A stretch of DNA of 64,000 bases from Prorocentrum cordatum. Lineage: Eukaryota > Sar > Dinophyceae > Prorocentrales > Prorocentraceae. Numbering within the stretch: position 1 is the stretch's first letter; every line of letters starts with the position of its first letter. Shown in pieces: positions 1-8,378 of this stretch. Made by a program: the position numbers and the translations under genes. The notes below the pieces were generated by a model. That model was not told the DNA's origin. It saw only the letters and a list, made by a program, of their open reading frames with translations, and made no database searches. Where the stretch lies: the NCBI GenBank assembly GCA_963575745.1, contig CAUYUJ010010435.1, forward strand, positions 1 to 64,000. The letters are read 5' to 3'.

Positions 1-1119
1 TTGCGTCCGCCAAGTCTGGCCATGGGCCAGTTTTGCTGAAGGGTGCTCGCCAACGGGGGTCTTGTCCGCCCCCGCTTGACGATTTCGTGGACAGTTGTCG
101 TTTTGATTTCGTGTTGGTGCAAAGGCGGATTGAATAGAAAACGAGGCAAAACGAAAACAAAACGAAAATGAGAAACACTGTTTAGGTCGATCCCTGCCCC
201 AACTCATGGATCGATCAGGCTCGAGAAGTGCTCCAGAAAGTAGTGTCCCAGAAGGCAGCCAGGACACTGCAGGTTCCTGCTGGAGAAAGCTGAGAACGGA
301 GAACGGTTCGATCCACGGATCCACGGCTGCAGTCGTCTTTGTTGCACCTTCGAGATGGACTTCCCGGTTTATCAGGAAATCCCCTTTCAACGTGGCCGGT
401 TTATCGGGAAGTCCTTTTTTAACGGGGCCTTGAGGAAAATTGTGTCTTCCTCCTCCTCCTCCTCCAGGGCTTCAGTCACGATTTCTCTCGAGGTGGAATT
501 TTCGCGACGTCTCAAGAGAGGTGTTAGTGGCCCAACGTGTCCCAAGCTTTTCGCCCCGTCTTGGAACCCTCGGGGCCGTCCTGGATGACTTCCTGGAAGT
601 CCTGGGACCCTCTGGGCCAGTGACACCTCCGGCAAGATCCGATGGTGGTCCCCGCAGTTGCCATCGTTTGGCGCCGCCGCCGTTTGAGTCCTGAGCGAAA
701 CGTGTCCTGAGGTGTTGCGGCAGGTTTCGGGCTCGCCCGGGACTATCAAACAGTTCTTGAGGATGAAATAAATGGTCCAAAGGAAATGCGCCAAGTTCCA
801 AGACCCGTTGATCTCGTGATTTGGTTCCTTCAAGCCCAGAGGACGCAGACGAATGGAAAATGGGGACGAGCAGGAGAAGTCCGAGGGGGAGAAGGGGGAG
901 AAGCGGGAGGAGGGAGGGCCAGGAGGAAGGCCAGGAAGAGGACGACGACGATGAGGATGACGACGATGAGGATGAGGATGAGGAAGAGAACGGCGACGAC
1001 GACGATGAGGATGAGGATGATGATGACGATGACGTCGGCGCAGCCTGGGCGGTGGGGAGCATCATGGCCTGGCAGCCAGGGGCAGTCGGCGTCGCTGTCG
1101 GCTGCTGGCGCAGCGGTCT
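1..1119. other. Unassigned non-coding sequence
   Basis: No reading frame with recognisable protein character was found. It holds a short (TCC)n run near 446-470 and a purine-rich GAC/GAGGAT stretch at about 900-1035. The piece around 716-770 resembles the 3' part of the dispersed family I repeat. Confidence 0.5.
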
Positions 1120-1121
1120 TG

Positions 1122-1761
1122 GCACGTGATGCCAGTAGTGATGATGTATGACGATCATGTCTTATGTGGTGGCGGCGATGATGGTCGTGACGGTGATGGT
1201 GATGGTGATGATGTTGTAGTTGTAGTTGATAATGATGGTGGTCATGATGATGATGCTGCGGCTGTCGATGTTGCGGATGCTGCTGTGTTTGATGTTGTTG
1301 CTATGATGTTTAGGTTTGTGTCGATGATGATGATGACGAGGGTGGTGGTGGTGGTGATGATGATTACGCTGACGCTGATAATGTTGCTGCTGCTATTGCT
1401 ATTGATGCTGATGGTGATCATGAGGATGATGCTCATGATGATGACAATGACGATGACGACGACGACGCTGAGGATGATGGTGATGATGCTGCTGCTGATG
1501 ATGATGGCGGTTGTGGTGGTAATGATGATGATGCTGATGATGATGGCTATTACCGTGATGATCATGGTGAGGGTGCTGATCAGGATGATAATGATGACGA
1601 TGATGAGGATGATGATGACGACGATGCGGATGGGTTCGATGCTTGTGGTGAAGATGATGATGTTGACGCTGATAATAATGCTGGTGATGGCGATGATACT
1701 GCTGATGATGGTGCTGCTGACCATCATGACCAGATGATGAGGACGATGCTGATGATGATGT

Positions 1762-1792
<31 letters not shown>

Positions 1793-2008
1793 GGTGATGG
1801 TGATGGTGATGGTGAGGGTGAGGGTGATGGTGATGGTGATGGTGATGGTGATGGTGATCGTGATGGTGATGGTGATGGTGATGGTGATGGTGATGGTGAT
1901 GGTGATGATGCTGATGATGACGATGCTGATGCTGATGATGATGATGCTGCTGATGATGCTGATGATACTGATGATGCAGATGATCCAGATGCTGATGCTG
2001 ATGATTGG
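1122..2008. repeat. GAT/GGT trinucleotide microsatellite
   Basis: About 0.9 kb of GATGAT, GGTGAT and GCTGAT triplets, purest at 1790-1910 where (GGTGAT)n is almost perfect. Long frames here translate only as poly-Met/Val or poly-Ser/His and are by-products of the triplet period. Confidence 0.95.
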
Positions 2009-2138
2009 CGCCGATATGTTGGTGGCGGAGATGCTGACGGGGAGGCGCAGGGCGGCAGGGGCGTCACGGCTGAGGAGGACCGCGCGGGCAGATGGAACAC
2101 AGGACGAGGCGCAGGACTCCTCTGCGGCCGCAAGCCCC

Positions 2139-2394
2139 CCACCCCCCACCCCCCCCCCCCCCCGCGAGAGGAACCCAAGAACGCAACATGGCATGCTGGC
2201 GAGAGGCCCACCCCGAGAAGCGCCTCAAGAGGTGCCCCCAGGGAGCCCCCAGTCCTCCTCCTTCCTCATTCCTGCCCCTTCATCCTCTGTCCCACCACCA
2301 CTCTCCTCATCCTCCTCCTCCTCCTCCTCACTCCTCCTCCCTCTCCCTCCTCCTCCCTCCTCCTCCTCCTCCTCCACCTCCTCCTCCTCGCCAT
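2139..2394. repeat. Poly-C run and (TCC)n tract
   Basis: A C-rich run (2139-2162) is followed by an imperfect TCC tract, densest at 2290-2393. The tract ends where retrotransposon coding sequence begins, so it marks the 5' side of that element. Confidence 0.9.
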
Positions 2395-2400
2395 GCCATA

Positions 2401-5400
2401 GCCATAAGCAAGCCAGGTAAGCTGCCAACAGGAAATACGGTCGTGGACATCACGCGATGCCTGAGACTTCTTCACTGTTTTTGCCACTGGTGGCGACTTC
2501 TACTACGCGTAGGACTAGTCGACTATGGTAGCACGTTCGACCCCCCTATATGGGCGTACGGTGGCATTGTACACATTCGGAGGGAGGGGCTCATGACCGT
2601 GATTAAACTCGTCATGTGGAAATTGCGCACGTGCAAACACTACTACATTGTCAAATCATATGACATGAGAAACGCGTTTGGCACAGGGGATCAGGAACGC
2701 TTGCACAACGCACATCGGTCACGTGGTGTAGACGAGTATTTCGATGAGCTTCTTACACATCATAGGAGCACGGGAATATTGTACTATGAGGCGAGTGACG
2801 GGGACGTGGCGATGACACCGAAGACGGGTGGGAGGATGGGCGACTCGAATGAGCCAGAATTGTTTATGGAGTCCTTCTACCCGTTTGTCAGTGCGTGGCA
2901 GCGTGAGCTCGGAACCATCATTGGAGACAGCCTTTCGTGTAGAGGCCCCCTACACGATAGATGGGACGACCTCGCCTTTGGCGGCTTCATTGACGACCTG
3001 ATCCGGGTCCTGATCATACCGAGTGGAACAGCACGCGAGGCCGTGAGCCTCGACCACCTTGATAACCAGATTTTAAACAAGCATCTCGCAGAGGGCGGAT
3101 ACGCACAACACGTTCAGACGCAAGAGACCCTTGTACATCTAGCGGCATGCAGGGACACGAAGGAGGCGGAGGAGCGGGTATCGGGGAACACGATGATGAG
3201 TCTCAAACACTTGGGAGGGTACATTAACGTAAACGGCAGCAACAAACATGAGGTGCAAGCACGAGTACGCGCAGGATCAATAGGATGGTGCAACCTACGT
3301 AAGTACTGGAGTGCGCCAGGCCCTTGGAGGAGTAAGAGGAGTACCTTTCTGGCCAACGTTGCTGGCCGTGTCTGGTCTGGATTGGAAGCGTATGTACTCA
3401 CCCCCTCGGAGATTCGGGCCCTCGACACCTCCCTCGCAAAGAAGATGAGGGCGATGATGGCGGGTGCGGCACATGTTGAGCACGAAGATGGCACCCACAC
3501 GTCTCTCACGTCCCGAGCGGTCTTTGAAGAGTCGCAGATCCCGCCCACGGTGGTGGAGCTGACGATAAGGAGATTGGGGTGGTGGCAGTCGATCATGAAT
3601 AAGCCCGAACACCACCGTCACTATCTCAGTGCCTTCTTTGGAGAGTGCAGGTTCGAGGAACGAGCGCGCGCAGCAGGAGCACCAGCAGCAGCACGCACAG
3701 TTCTTGCGAATGGCGAACTCAACCCGTCCATGGACGTGCACCCCTGGGCCCGCCAGTTCCGCGAGGATCTCGAGACGGTCCTGTCCCACCCCGTAGGCGA
3801 AGATGTCCGAGAACTCTGGGGGCCCCGCACCTTGGAGAACCTATTCTACAATCCTGAAGTTTCGGAGGCCTTTCGTGTGTGTGATTTTCGTGTCATGAGA
3901 TCGACGGTACGAGGACAAGAGTGGGCTCCCCCTGAACACGTCGCCCAGCAGCTCCCGAGCGATGACCCCCTTGGCGACGCAGACAGCGAGGAAGAGGAGC
4001 TCGCCCCACTCGTATGCGGGATAGAGGGATGCCGTGCACGCTTCACTACGAATCGCGAGCTGGTCAAGCATCAGCTCAATGCGACAACCCTTCCTGGCCA
4101 CGGCACGCCCCTCGTCCTCTCCCAGATCTGCGTGGACAATAAATGCGTCAATTGCAACACGGTCTTCAGCAGCATTGATCATACGAGGCGACACTTGTTT
4201 CGAGCGTGGATGTCGGGTCGATGTGTCCCTGAGCTCACGAGGCACACATACGAATGGAGTACGGCTGAATCGATGACCTGTCCATTGAAGGACCAGTGCG
4301 ACCTCCCAGGATGCCAAGTTGAATACAGAGATCGAACGGCCTTCAGGGCACACCTTCGCGCGCACATCCCACCGTGTCCGTCAGGATCTTGGCTCAAGAC
4401 TTCTCAGCCTCAGCCAGCCCACAGCAGACGCGACCTTCTCGCACGCGTCCCTCCGCCGCCGCCAGCGTGGAGGCCAGTGGATACACCAGACGAACGAGAC
4501 AGATTACGAGCTAGCTACCAAGAACTCGTTCGACCAGCAGCAGCCCCTCCACCTGGCCGCGCACGGGGACCAGCAGTAGCGAGAGCCCAACCAGTGACAC
4601 GTATAGCCAGGGCATCTTCGGCACCGCCAGAGACATCAGCTTGGAAATCTACATCATCGCGGGTAACAGCCGCGACAACACCCCAGCTCCTGCCCTTCGA
4701 GAGCCCGCCTTCGCAGCAGGATGACGGCGGCGGCAGCGCGCCCCCAGGGCGAGCAGAACCAGCGAGCCAAGCCGCCCCCTGCGTGGCTCCTGACGGGCTC
4801 CTCCCTTGCCTCGCGGCCCTCTGGAAGAGACGATCCGGCGCCTCCAGCATCGAAGACCCCCAGGACAGGCGACAAGGACGGCGACAAGACGATGACCGCA
4901 GCCGAGACGGGTGCCGAGGGCGCAGCCAAGGACGGCGGCAAGGGCGGCAAGGGCAAGAGCAAAGGGCATCGAGGTGGTCGACGCGGACGACGAGGCGCGA
5001 ACCACACGGACAAGAAGTGGACCTCGAAGGACGCCAACATGCAGTCCTTCCCCAGCACCCTGTGCAAGCTCACCCTCCAGAACACGTTCAAGCTGAGGAT
5101 GATGGCGGCAACCATCATAGACACCGTCACGGTCGAGAAAGATCACGAGGTGGTGCAGAAGCTAGAGGCCGTGCTGGTGGACTACCGCAAGGCCATCGAG
5201 GAGGCGAGGCAGTCGGGCATCGAGGCTCTCCAGAAGATCGGCAGCCCTGTCGCCTCGCTCGTGGTAGGCCTTCTAGAGAGCTTGATGCGCTGCGACATTG
5301 GGGGCAAGAGCAAGAAGGACATCGCAGCATACCTAGACGGCATCACCCCGTCGGCACCTGGAGCAGAGCCAGCAGTCACGAGGATGAATATAGAGCTCGA

Positions 5401-5718
5401 CGTGGCCGCGGTCAGGGTCGAGAAGTGCCACGACGATACCAAGGTGAAGATCCAGATCGCGGCCCCGCAGTGGCCGATGAGGGGCGTAGTGACGCACGCG
5501 TTCATAGCAGGAGGGCGGGCTACCCGCCACACAGGGCCAGCCCCACCAGGCTGGCTGGAGGACGAGCTAGCGAGCTGGCTCGACGTCCTCAGCAAGTAGT
5601 GTTCGTGAAAGGAGAAACCTTAGGGGGCACCGTTGCTGCGCCTCCAGCCTCTTCCCAGCCCGTCGCGCCTGCAGTCGATCAGATCGACGACTACTGTCCT
5701 TTTGACTTCGACGAATAG
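2401..5718 (+). CDS. Reverse transcriptase with C-terminal C2H2-like zinc fingers (5' truncated)
   Basis: A LINE-type polymerase lacking its N-terminus. Visible RT blocks are motif A YDMRNAF (Asp at 2662), a motif B region GGRMGDSNEPELF near 2827-2865, and motif C FIDD at 2986-2997. The thumb contains LGGYINVNGS and TIRRLGWWQS, the pattern seen after the palm in LINE polymerases. Three zinc fingers follow: CX4C-X12-H at about 4015-4090, CX2C-X12-H at about 4150-4215, and a textbook CX4C-X12-HX3H at about 4297-4365. After about 4400 the frame becomes Pro/Ala/Arg-rich. From 4721 to 5599 it overlaps a more protein-like ORF in the next frame, so the frame-1 reading there may be only permissive. 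A plausible acidic tail, DDYCPFDFDE, closes it at 5718. No true start is visible; the upstream open frame is microsatellite. It was probably a nucleic-acid-binding polymerase; this copy is likely inactive. Confidence 0.75.
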   Translation, partial: AISKPGKLPTGNTVVDITRCLRLLHCFCHWWRLLLRVGLVDYGSTFDPPIWAYGGIVHIRREGLMTVIKLVMWKLRTCKHYYIVKSYDMRNAFGTGDQERLHNAHRSRGVDEYFDELLTHHRSTGILYYEASDGDVAMTPKTGGRMGDSNEPELFMESFYPFVSAWQRELGTIIGDSLSCRGPLHDRWDDLAFGGFIDDLIRVLIIPSGTAREAVSLDHLDNQILNKHLAEGGYAQHVQTQETLVHLAACRDTKEAEERVSGNTMMSLKHLGGYINVNGSNKHEVQARVRAGSIGWCNLRKYWSAPGPWRSKRSTFLANVAGRVWSGLEAYVLTPSEIRALDTSLAKKMRAMMAGAAHVEHEDGTHTSLTSRAVFEESQIPPTVVELTIRRLGWWQSIMNKPEHHRHYLSAFFGECRFEERARAAGAPAAARTVLANGELNPSMDVHPWARQFREDLETVLSHPVGEDVRELWGPRTLENLFYNPEVSEAFRVCDFRVMRSTVRGQEWAPPEHVAQQLPSDDPLGDADSEEEELAPLVCGIEGCRARFTTNRELVKHQLNATTLPGHGTPLVLSQICVDNKCVNCNTVFSSIDHTRRHLFRAWMSGRCVPELTRHTYEWSTAESMTCPLKDQCDLPGCQVEYRDRTAFRAHLRAHIPPCPSGSWLKTSQPQPAHSRRDLLARVPPPPPAWRPVDTPDERDRLRASYQELVRPAAAPPPGRARGPAVARAQPVTRIARASSAPPETSAWKSTSSRVTAATTPQLLPFESPPSQQDDGGGSAPPGRAEPASQAAPCVAPDGLLPCLAALWKRRSGASSIEDPQDRRQGRRQDDDRSRDGCRGRSQGRRQGRQGQEQRASRWSTRTTRREPHGQEVDLEGRQHAVLPQHPVQAHPPEHVQAEDDGGNHHRHRHGRERSRGGAEARGRAGGLPQGHRGGEAVGHRGSPEDRQPCRLARGRPSRELDALRHWGQEQEGHRSIPRRHHPVGTWSRASSHEDEYRARRGRGQGREVPRRYQGEDPDRGPAVADEGRSDARVHSRRAGYPPHRASPTRLAGGRASELARRPQQVVFVKGETLGGTVAAPPASSQPVAPAVDQIDDYCPFDFDE
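4721..5599 (+). CDS. Second ORF of the non-LTR element, unknown function
   Basis: A 292-residue protein starting at the ATG at 4721, lying +1 relative to the upstream RT frame. Residues 1-80 are Ala/Pro/Lys-rich and disordered, with a basic patch KGHRGGRRGRRG near residues 84-95. Residues 100-290 are evenly composed and look like an alpha-helical globular domain, including ATIIDTVTVEKDHEVVQKL and LVVGLLESLM. The end reads APPGWLEDELASWLDVL. I associate this kind of ending with uncharacterised retroelement-linked proteins of dinoflagellates, but that is from memory and was not checked. It may be expressed by reinitiation or frameshifting after the RT. It is intact, so it was probably under selection until recently. 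No catalytic motif is recognised. Confidence 0.65.
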   Translation: MTAAAARPQGEQNQRAKPPPAWLLTGSSLASRPSGRDDPAPPASKTPRTGDKDGDKTMTAAETGAEGAAKDGGKGGKGKSKGHRGGRRGRRGANHTDKKWTSKDANMQSFPSTLCKLTLQNTFKLRMMAATIIDTVTVEKDHEVVQKLEAVLVDYRKAIEEARQSGIEALQKIGSPVASLVVGLLESLMRCDIGGKSKKDIAAYLDGITPSAPGAEPAVTRMNIELDVAAVRVEKCHDDTKVKIQIAAPQWPMRGVVTHAFIAGGRATRHTGPAPPGWLEDELASWLDVLSK

Positions 5719-6012
5719 GGCGGACCCGCATTGGCCTGTGCCGAATGCCACTCTGTCTTTTTCCCCGCCCCTCCGCAGCATGGTGCACGTGGCCTCCGAG
5801 AAGAGGCGCAATTTTACCCTCGCATGCAGACTGACCCCCGCCTCGACGTTGAAGCACTGCCGAGCGCACTCGCCTGCATAGCTGTGCCAGGATAGGACGG
5901 GCAGGAGATGCCCGATCCAGCGACGGGCCGCCATCACTATACACATTTTGCTGACACGCATCGGCTTGGCACAAGGCCCCACTCGTCGAGTAAAAAAGTG
6001 TGTGGGGGGGGG
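5719..6012 (+). other. 3' non-coding tail of the RT/zinc-finger element
   Basis: Non-repetitive sequence between the stop at 5718 and the next (TCC)n tract, probably the element's 3' UTR. An A-run followed by a G-run (about 5993-6010) precedes the tract. No RNA structure was assigned. Confidence 0.45.
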
Positions 6013-6222
6013 TTCCTCCTCCTCCTCCTCCTCCTCCTCCTCCTCCTCCTCCTCCTCCTCCTCCTCACCCTCCTCATTCTCCTCCTCCTCCTCCTCCTCC
6101 TCCTCCTCCTCCTCCCCCTCCTCCTCCTCCTCCTCCTCCTCCTCCGCCTCCTTCTCCTCTTCCTTTTCCTCCTCCTTCTCCTCCTCCTCCTCCTCCTCCT
6201 TCTCCTCCTCCTCCTCCCTCGC
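6013..6222. repeat. (TCC)n tract
   Basis: About 210 bp of nearly pure TCC on the + strand, with TTC/CCC interruptions. Frames read poly-Leu, poly-Ser or poly-Pro and, on the other strand, poly-Glu; none is a gene. Confidence 0.95.
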
Positions 6223-6569
6223 AGCGTCGACCGCGACCGGCTGAAGTGGGACCGCGGCTACCTCTTGGCCGTGGCCGGGCACCAGCTCCAGCAGGCCGCC
6301 GCGCCCCCCCCCCAGCTCGATCGCTCCGTGGCCACCCTCCCTCGGCAGGGGTCGGACGGGTTTTTGGTTGCGGACGTTTGCAGGGAGGAGGAGGGGGCGT
6401 AGGAGGAGGAGGAGGAGGAGGAGGAGGAGGAGGAGGAGGGCACTTTGCGAATAGTGGAGCGCGCTCGGTGAGCCTTGCGGCGCAGACAAGATCGGCCCCG
6501 CGCAGAGAAGGGGGTGGGATGGGGGCAGCACGAGCCTCGCGAGAGGATAGGCCACGCGCAGGGAGGGGG
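6223..6569. other. Unassigned GC-rich spacer
   Basis: Contains a (GGA)n run at about 6398-6438. No gene was recognised. Confidence 0.5.
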
Positions 6570-6730
6570 TTAGGTCGGGCATGTCCCTCTCAGGAGGAAG
6601 ATTCCAAACTAGTCACACAGCATCTTGCGACGATTTGTTGATCACGTTTGACCATATTCGCATATGGTTTGACTATTTTCACTTTTCCTTCCCAAATCAG
6701 CATGCAAGAGGACACGCCCGCCCGACCTAA
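6570..6730. mobile_element. Family A inverted-repeat element, copy 1
   Basis: A 161-bp element starting TTAGGTCGGGCATGTCC and ending GCCCGACCTAA, with the internal GACGATTTGTT block shared by the family. The 3' end has a duplicated CCCG. Flanks are G-rich (GGGAGGGGG / GGGTAGGGG), so a target duplication cannot be judged. Confidence 0.8.
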
Positions 6731-6983
6731 GGGTAGGGGTAGGGGGAAAGGGCAGTCTTTTCAGAAGCACCCTTGCTTGCCAGAGGGCGCCAGCCTTGGC
6801 TGTACATGTAGGGCAGGCGGTTTCTAAGAAGCAGCCTCCTTCCGAGACGCCTTGCCCCCTCCCCTTACCCCTTTGCTGTGCGCCGCCAATGAGAGGGAGC
6901 GACCCCGTACCCCCTGGCGTCTTGAACACGGCGCGATGGACAGTTTTTGCTGCCGTGTTCGGCTTGAGGACCGTCTACCAGAT
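6731..6983. other. Unassigned spacer between small elements
   Basis: A short C/T-rich and mixed stretch between family A copy 1 and the TA-flanked element. No gene was seen. Confidence 0.4.
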
Positions 6984-7375
6984 TACCCAGATCATTGGAT
7001 ACTGGCATTTTCCTGTCGCGACCGACGAGAACGGTCGCTACCGAATTTGCGTCAAATTCGGTATATTTCGCGACTGTTCGGTCGCGATCGATGGCGACTG
7101 GTCGCGACCTACAGTCGGGGCCCTGAAGAAGGAACCCTTTTCGTTGGGGAGGGGCTCGGTGTTCCTTGATTGGGCTGCAGTTTGCCTTCTGTTTTCCTGA
7201 GGTTTTCCATCGAAGTTCAACTTATGGGAGAAAGGGGCCCCGTTCCTTATTCAGGGTTTCTTAGGTCAACGCCCCTGTATTCTGGGATCGGTCGCGATCG
7301 GTCGCGACCGACTTTGAGTACCGAGCGGTCGCTACCGATCGCGACCGAAAAAAACGGTATCCAATGATCTGGGTA
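6984..7375. mobile_element. TA-flanked inverted-repeat element (element F)
   Basis: About 390 bp. The left end is TA|CCCAGATCATTGGATAC and the right end is GTATCCAATGATCTGGG|TA, a perfect 17-bp inverted repeat flanked by TA. The subterminal parts carry GTCGCGACCG/CGGTCGCGATCG in both arms. TA flanks with short inverted ends fit a Tc1/mariner-type non-autonomous element; the superfamily is inferred. Confidence 0.75.
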
Positions 7376-7575
7376 TTCGGGATGGAAAACGGGTCCCGGG
7401 GAGTGGGTCGAGACCATCGGGGGTCGACACTGCGAACGAGTCATGGCGTCGGGGGTCTTCTGACACCACCACAAGCGGGCCACCCCCAGCGAGGAAATGT
7501 CCGTGATGCCTCCCTGAGCCAGAGATTGCACACGTCCCGAGCGGGGCGCAAATCAAAGTGATCGCGCCACCAGGA

Positions 7576-7740
7576 TTAAGTCGGGCACGTCCCTCTACAG
7601 GAGGAATATTCAAAAACAGTCAAACAATAGTCTGGGGGCGATTTTTATTTAACTATTGTTGATTGCTGTTTGAGGTGTTGTTTGGAGTTTTTTTTATTTC
7701 TCCTACAATTTCCGCCTGTAGGAGGACATGCCCAAACTAA
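7576..7740. mobile_element. Family A inverted-repeat element, copy 2 (8-bp TSD)
   Basis: 165 bp from TTAAGTCGGGCACGTCC to GCCCAAACTAA. It is flanked by perfect 8-bp direct repeats CACCAGGA (7568-7575 and 7741-7748). The inner end CTACAGGAGGAA mirrors CCGCCTGTAGGAGG on the right. Confidence 0.92.
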
Positions 7741-7804
7741 CACCAGGAATGCGTGCCCTCCTATTTGCCTGGCGATAGTGGTGCTGCCAATGTTCTTTGA
7801 TCCT

Positions 7805-8000
7805 AGGGCTAGGGCATGCGCGGTTCGGTCTGCTCGGCTGCGTTCCAGTCAGTTGCGTCCACTTGGTTCGGCTCGGTTGTTTGTTGTGTCGTTCTTGCGT
7901 CGTTGCGTCAATCTCAGCTGCGTCCGGCTCGATTCGGTTTTGGTCGGTTATCGGTTGTGGTGTCGCTGTGGACGGTTTCGCTCCTCCTTCGGATGGGAAG
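7805..8000. repeat. GGTTCGG/TGCGTC-rich degenerate repeat
   Basis: Low-complexity sequence built from GGTTCGGTC, TTGCGTC and TCGGTTG words. The same vocabulary recurs at 30505-30660, so the two are probably diverged copies of one repeat. Confidence 0.55.
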
Positions 8001-8275
8001 TCGGAGGACGACAACAGGATCGAGGGTCGAGGTGTGGGGATGCAGTTGTTCGGGTGTTCCTGGCAGTTTCTAGAGGTCTGCGGGTGCCCTCGTCTGCCAG
8101 CATCATCACTGGTAGCAACAAGCTCACGACCGCCGATGTCACGTCTCAAAACGTCTCCATATCCAGCACTGCGTCCCGCACCACCACCTGACTCTTGTCA
8201 TGTGCATGGCCGAGGCTGGATCTGCCCTGGAGCTTTGGCCACAGAGGGTAGATCTTGGCGGTGGGACCAAGGCTT

Positions 8276-8298
8276 CCGAAGTCTTTTGTTGGCTCAAG
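8276..8298 (+). other. Possible relict dinoflagellate spliced leader
   Basis: The 23 bases resemble the dinoflagellate spliced leader as I know it (CCGTAGCCA, TTTT, GGCTCAAG). They retain CCG, AG, C, TTTT and the full GGCTCAAG 3' end, with a GTT insertion and one lost A. No ATG occurs between the candidate and 8379, so the first ATG downstream opens the six-motif protein. This matches relict leaders left by retroposed, trans-spliced mRNAs. A similar partial match inside an RT ORF (4378-4398) shows chance hits occur. Confidence 0.45.
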
Positions 8299-8378
8299 TT
8301 CAAGTTATTTGTGGTGAGCGCACTTGTGACGCATATTCTTTGCTGGTGCCTCCGAGGCAATCGTCCACCCCCTTTGCA

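Larger units (their letters stand above)
2396..6012 (+). mobile_element. 5'-truncated non-LTR retrotransposon (RT + zinc fingers + second ORF)
   Basis: The element starts inside the reverse transcriptase directly after a (TCC)n tract. It continues through zinc fingers and an overlapping second ORF, then about 290 bp of non-coding sequence, and stops at another (TCC)n tract at 6013. Loss of the 5' part is typical of target-primed reverse transcription. No endonuclease domain is present in the retained part. Exact ends are inferred from the flanking microsatellites. Confidence 0.75.

Noticed and set aside
304-313. tRNA B-box-like GGTTCGATCC
   Set aside because: It is one base short of the usual box, with no A-box at the right distance and no visible cloverleaf.
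4378-4398. Second spliced-leader-like match (ends CTTGGCTCAAG)
   Set aside because: It lies inside the coding frame of the RT/zinc-finger protein, with four consecutive mismatches in the middle; probably chance. It serves as a caution for the 8276 candidate.
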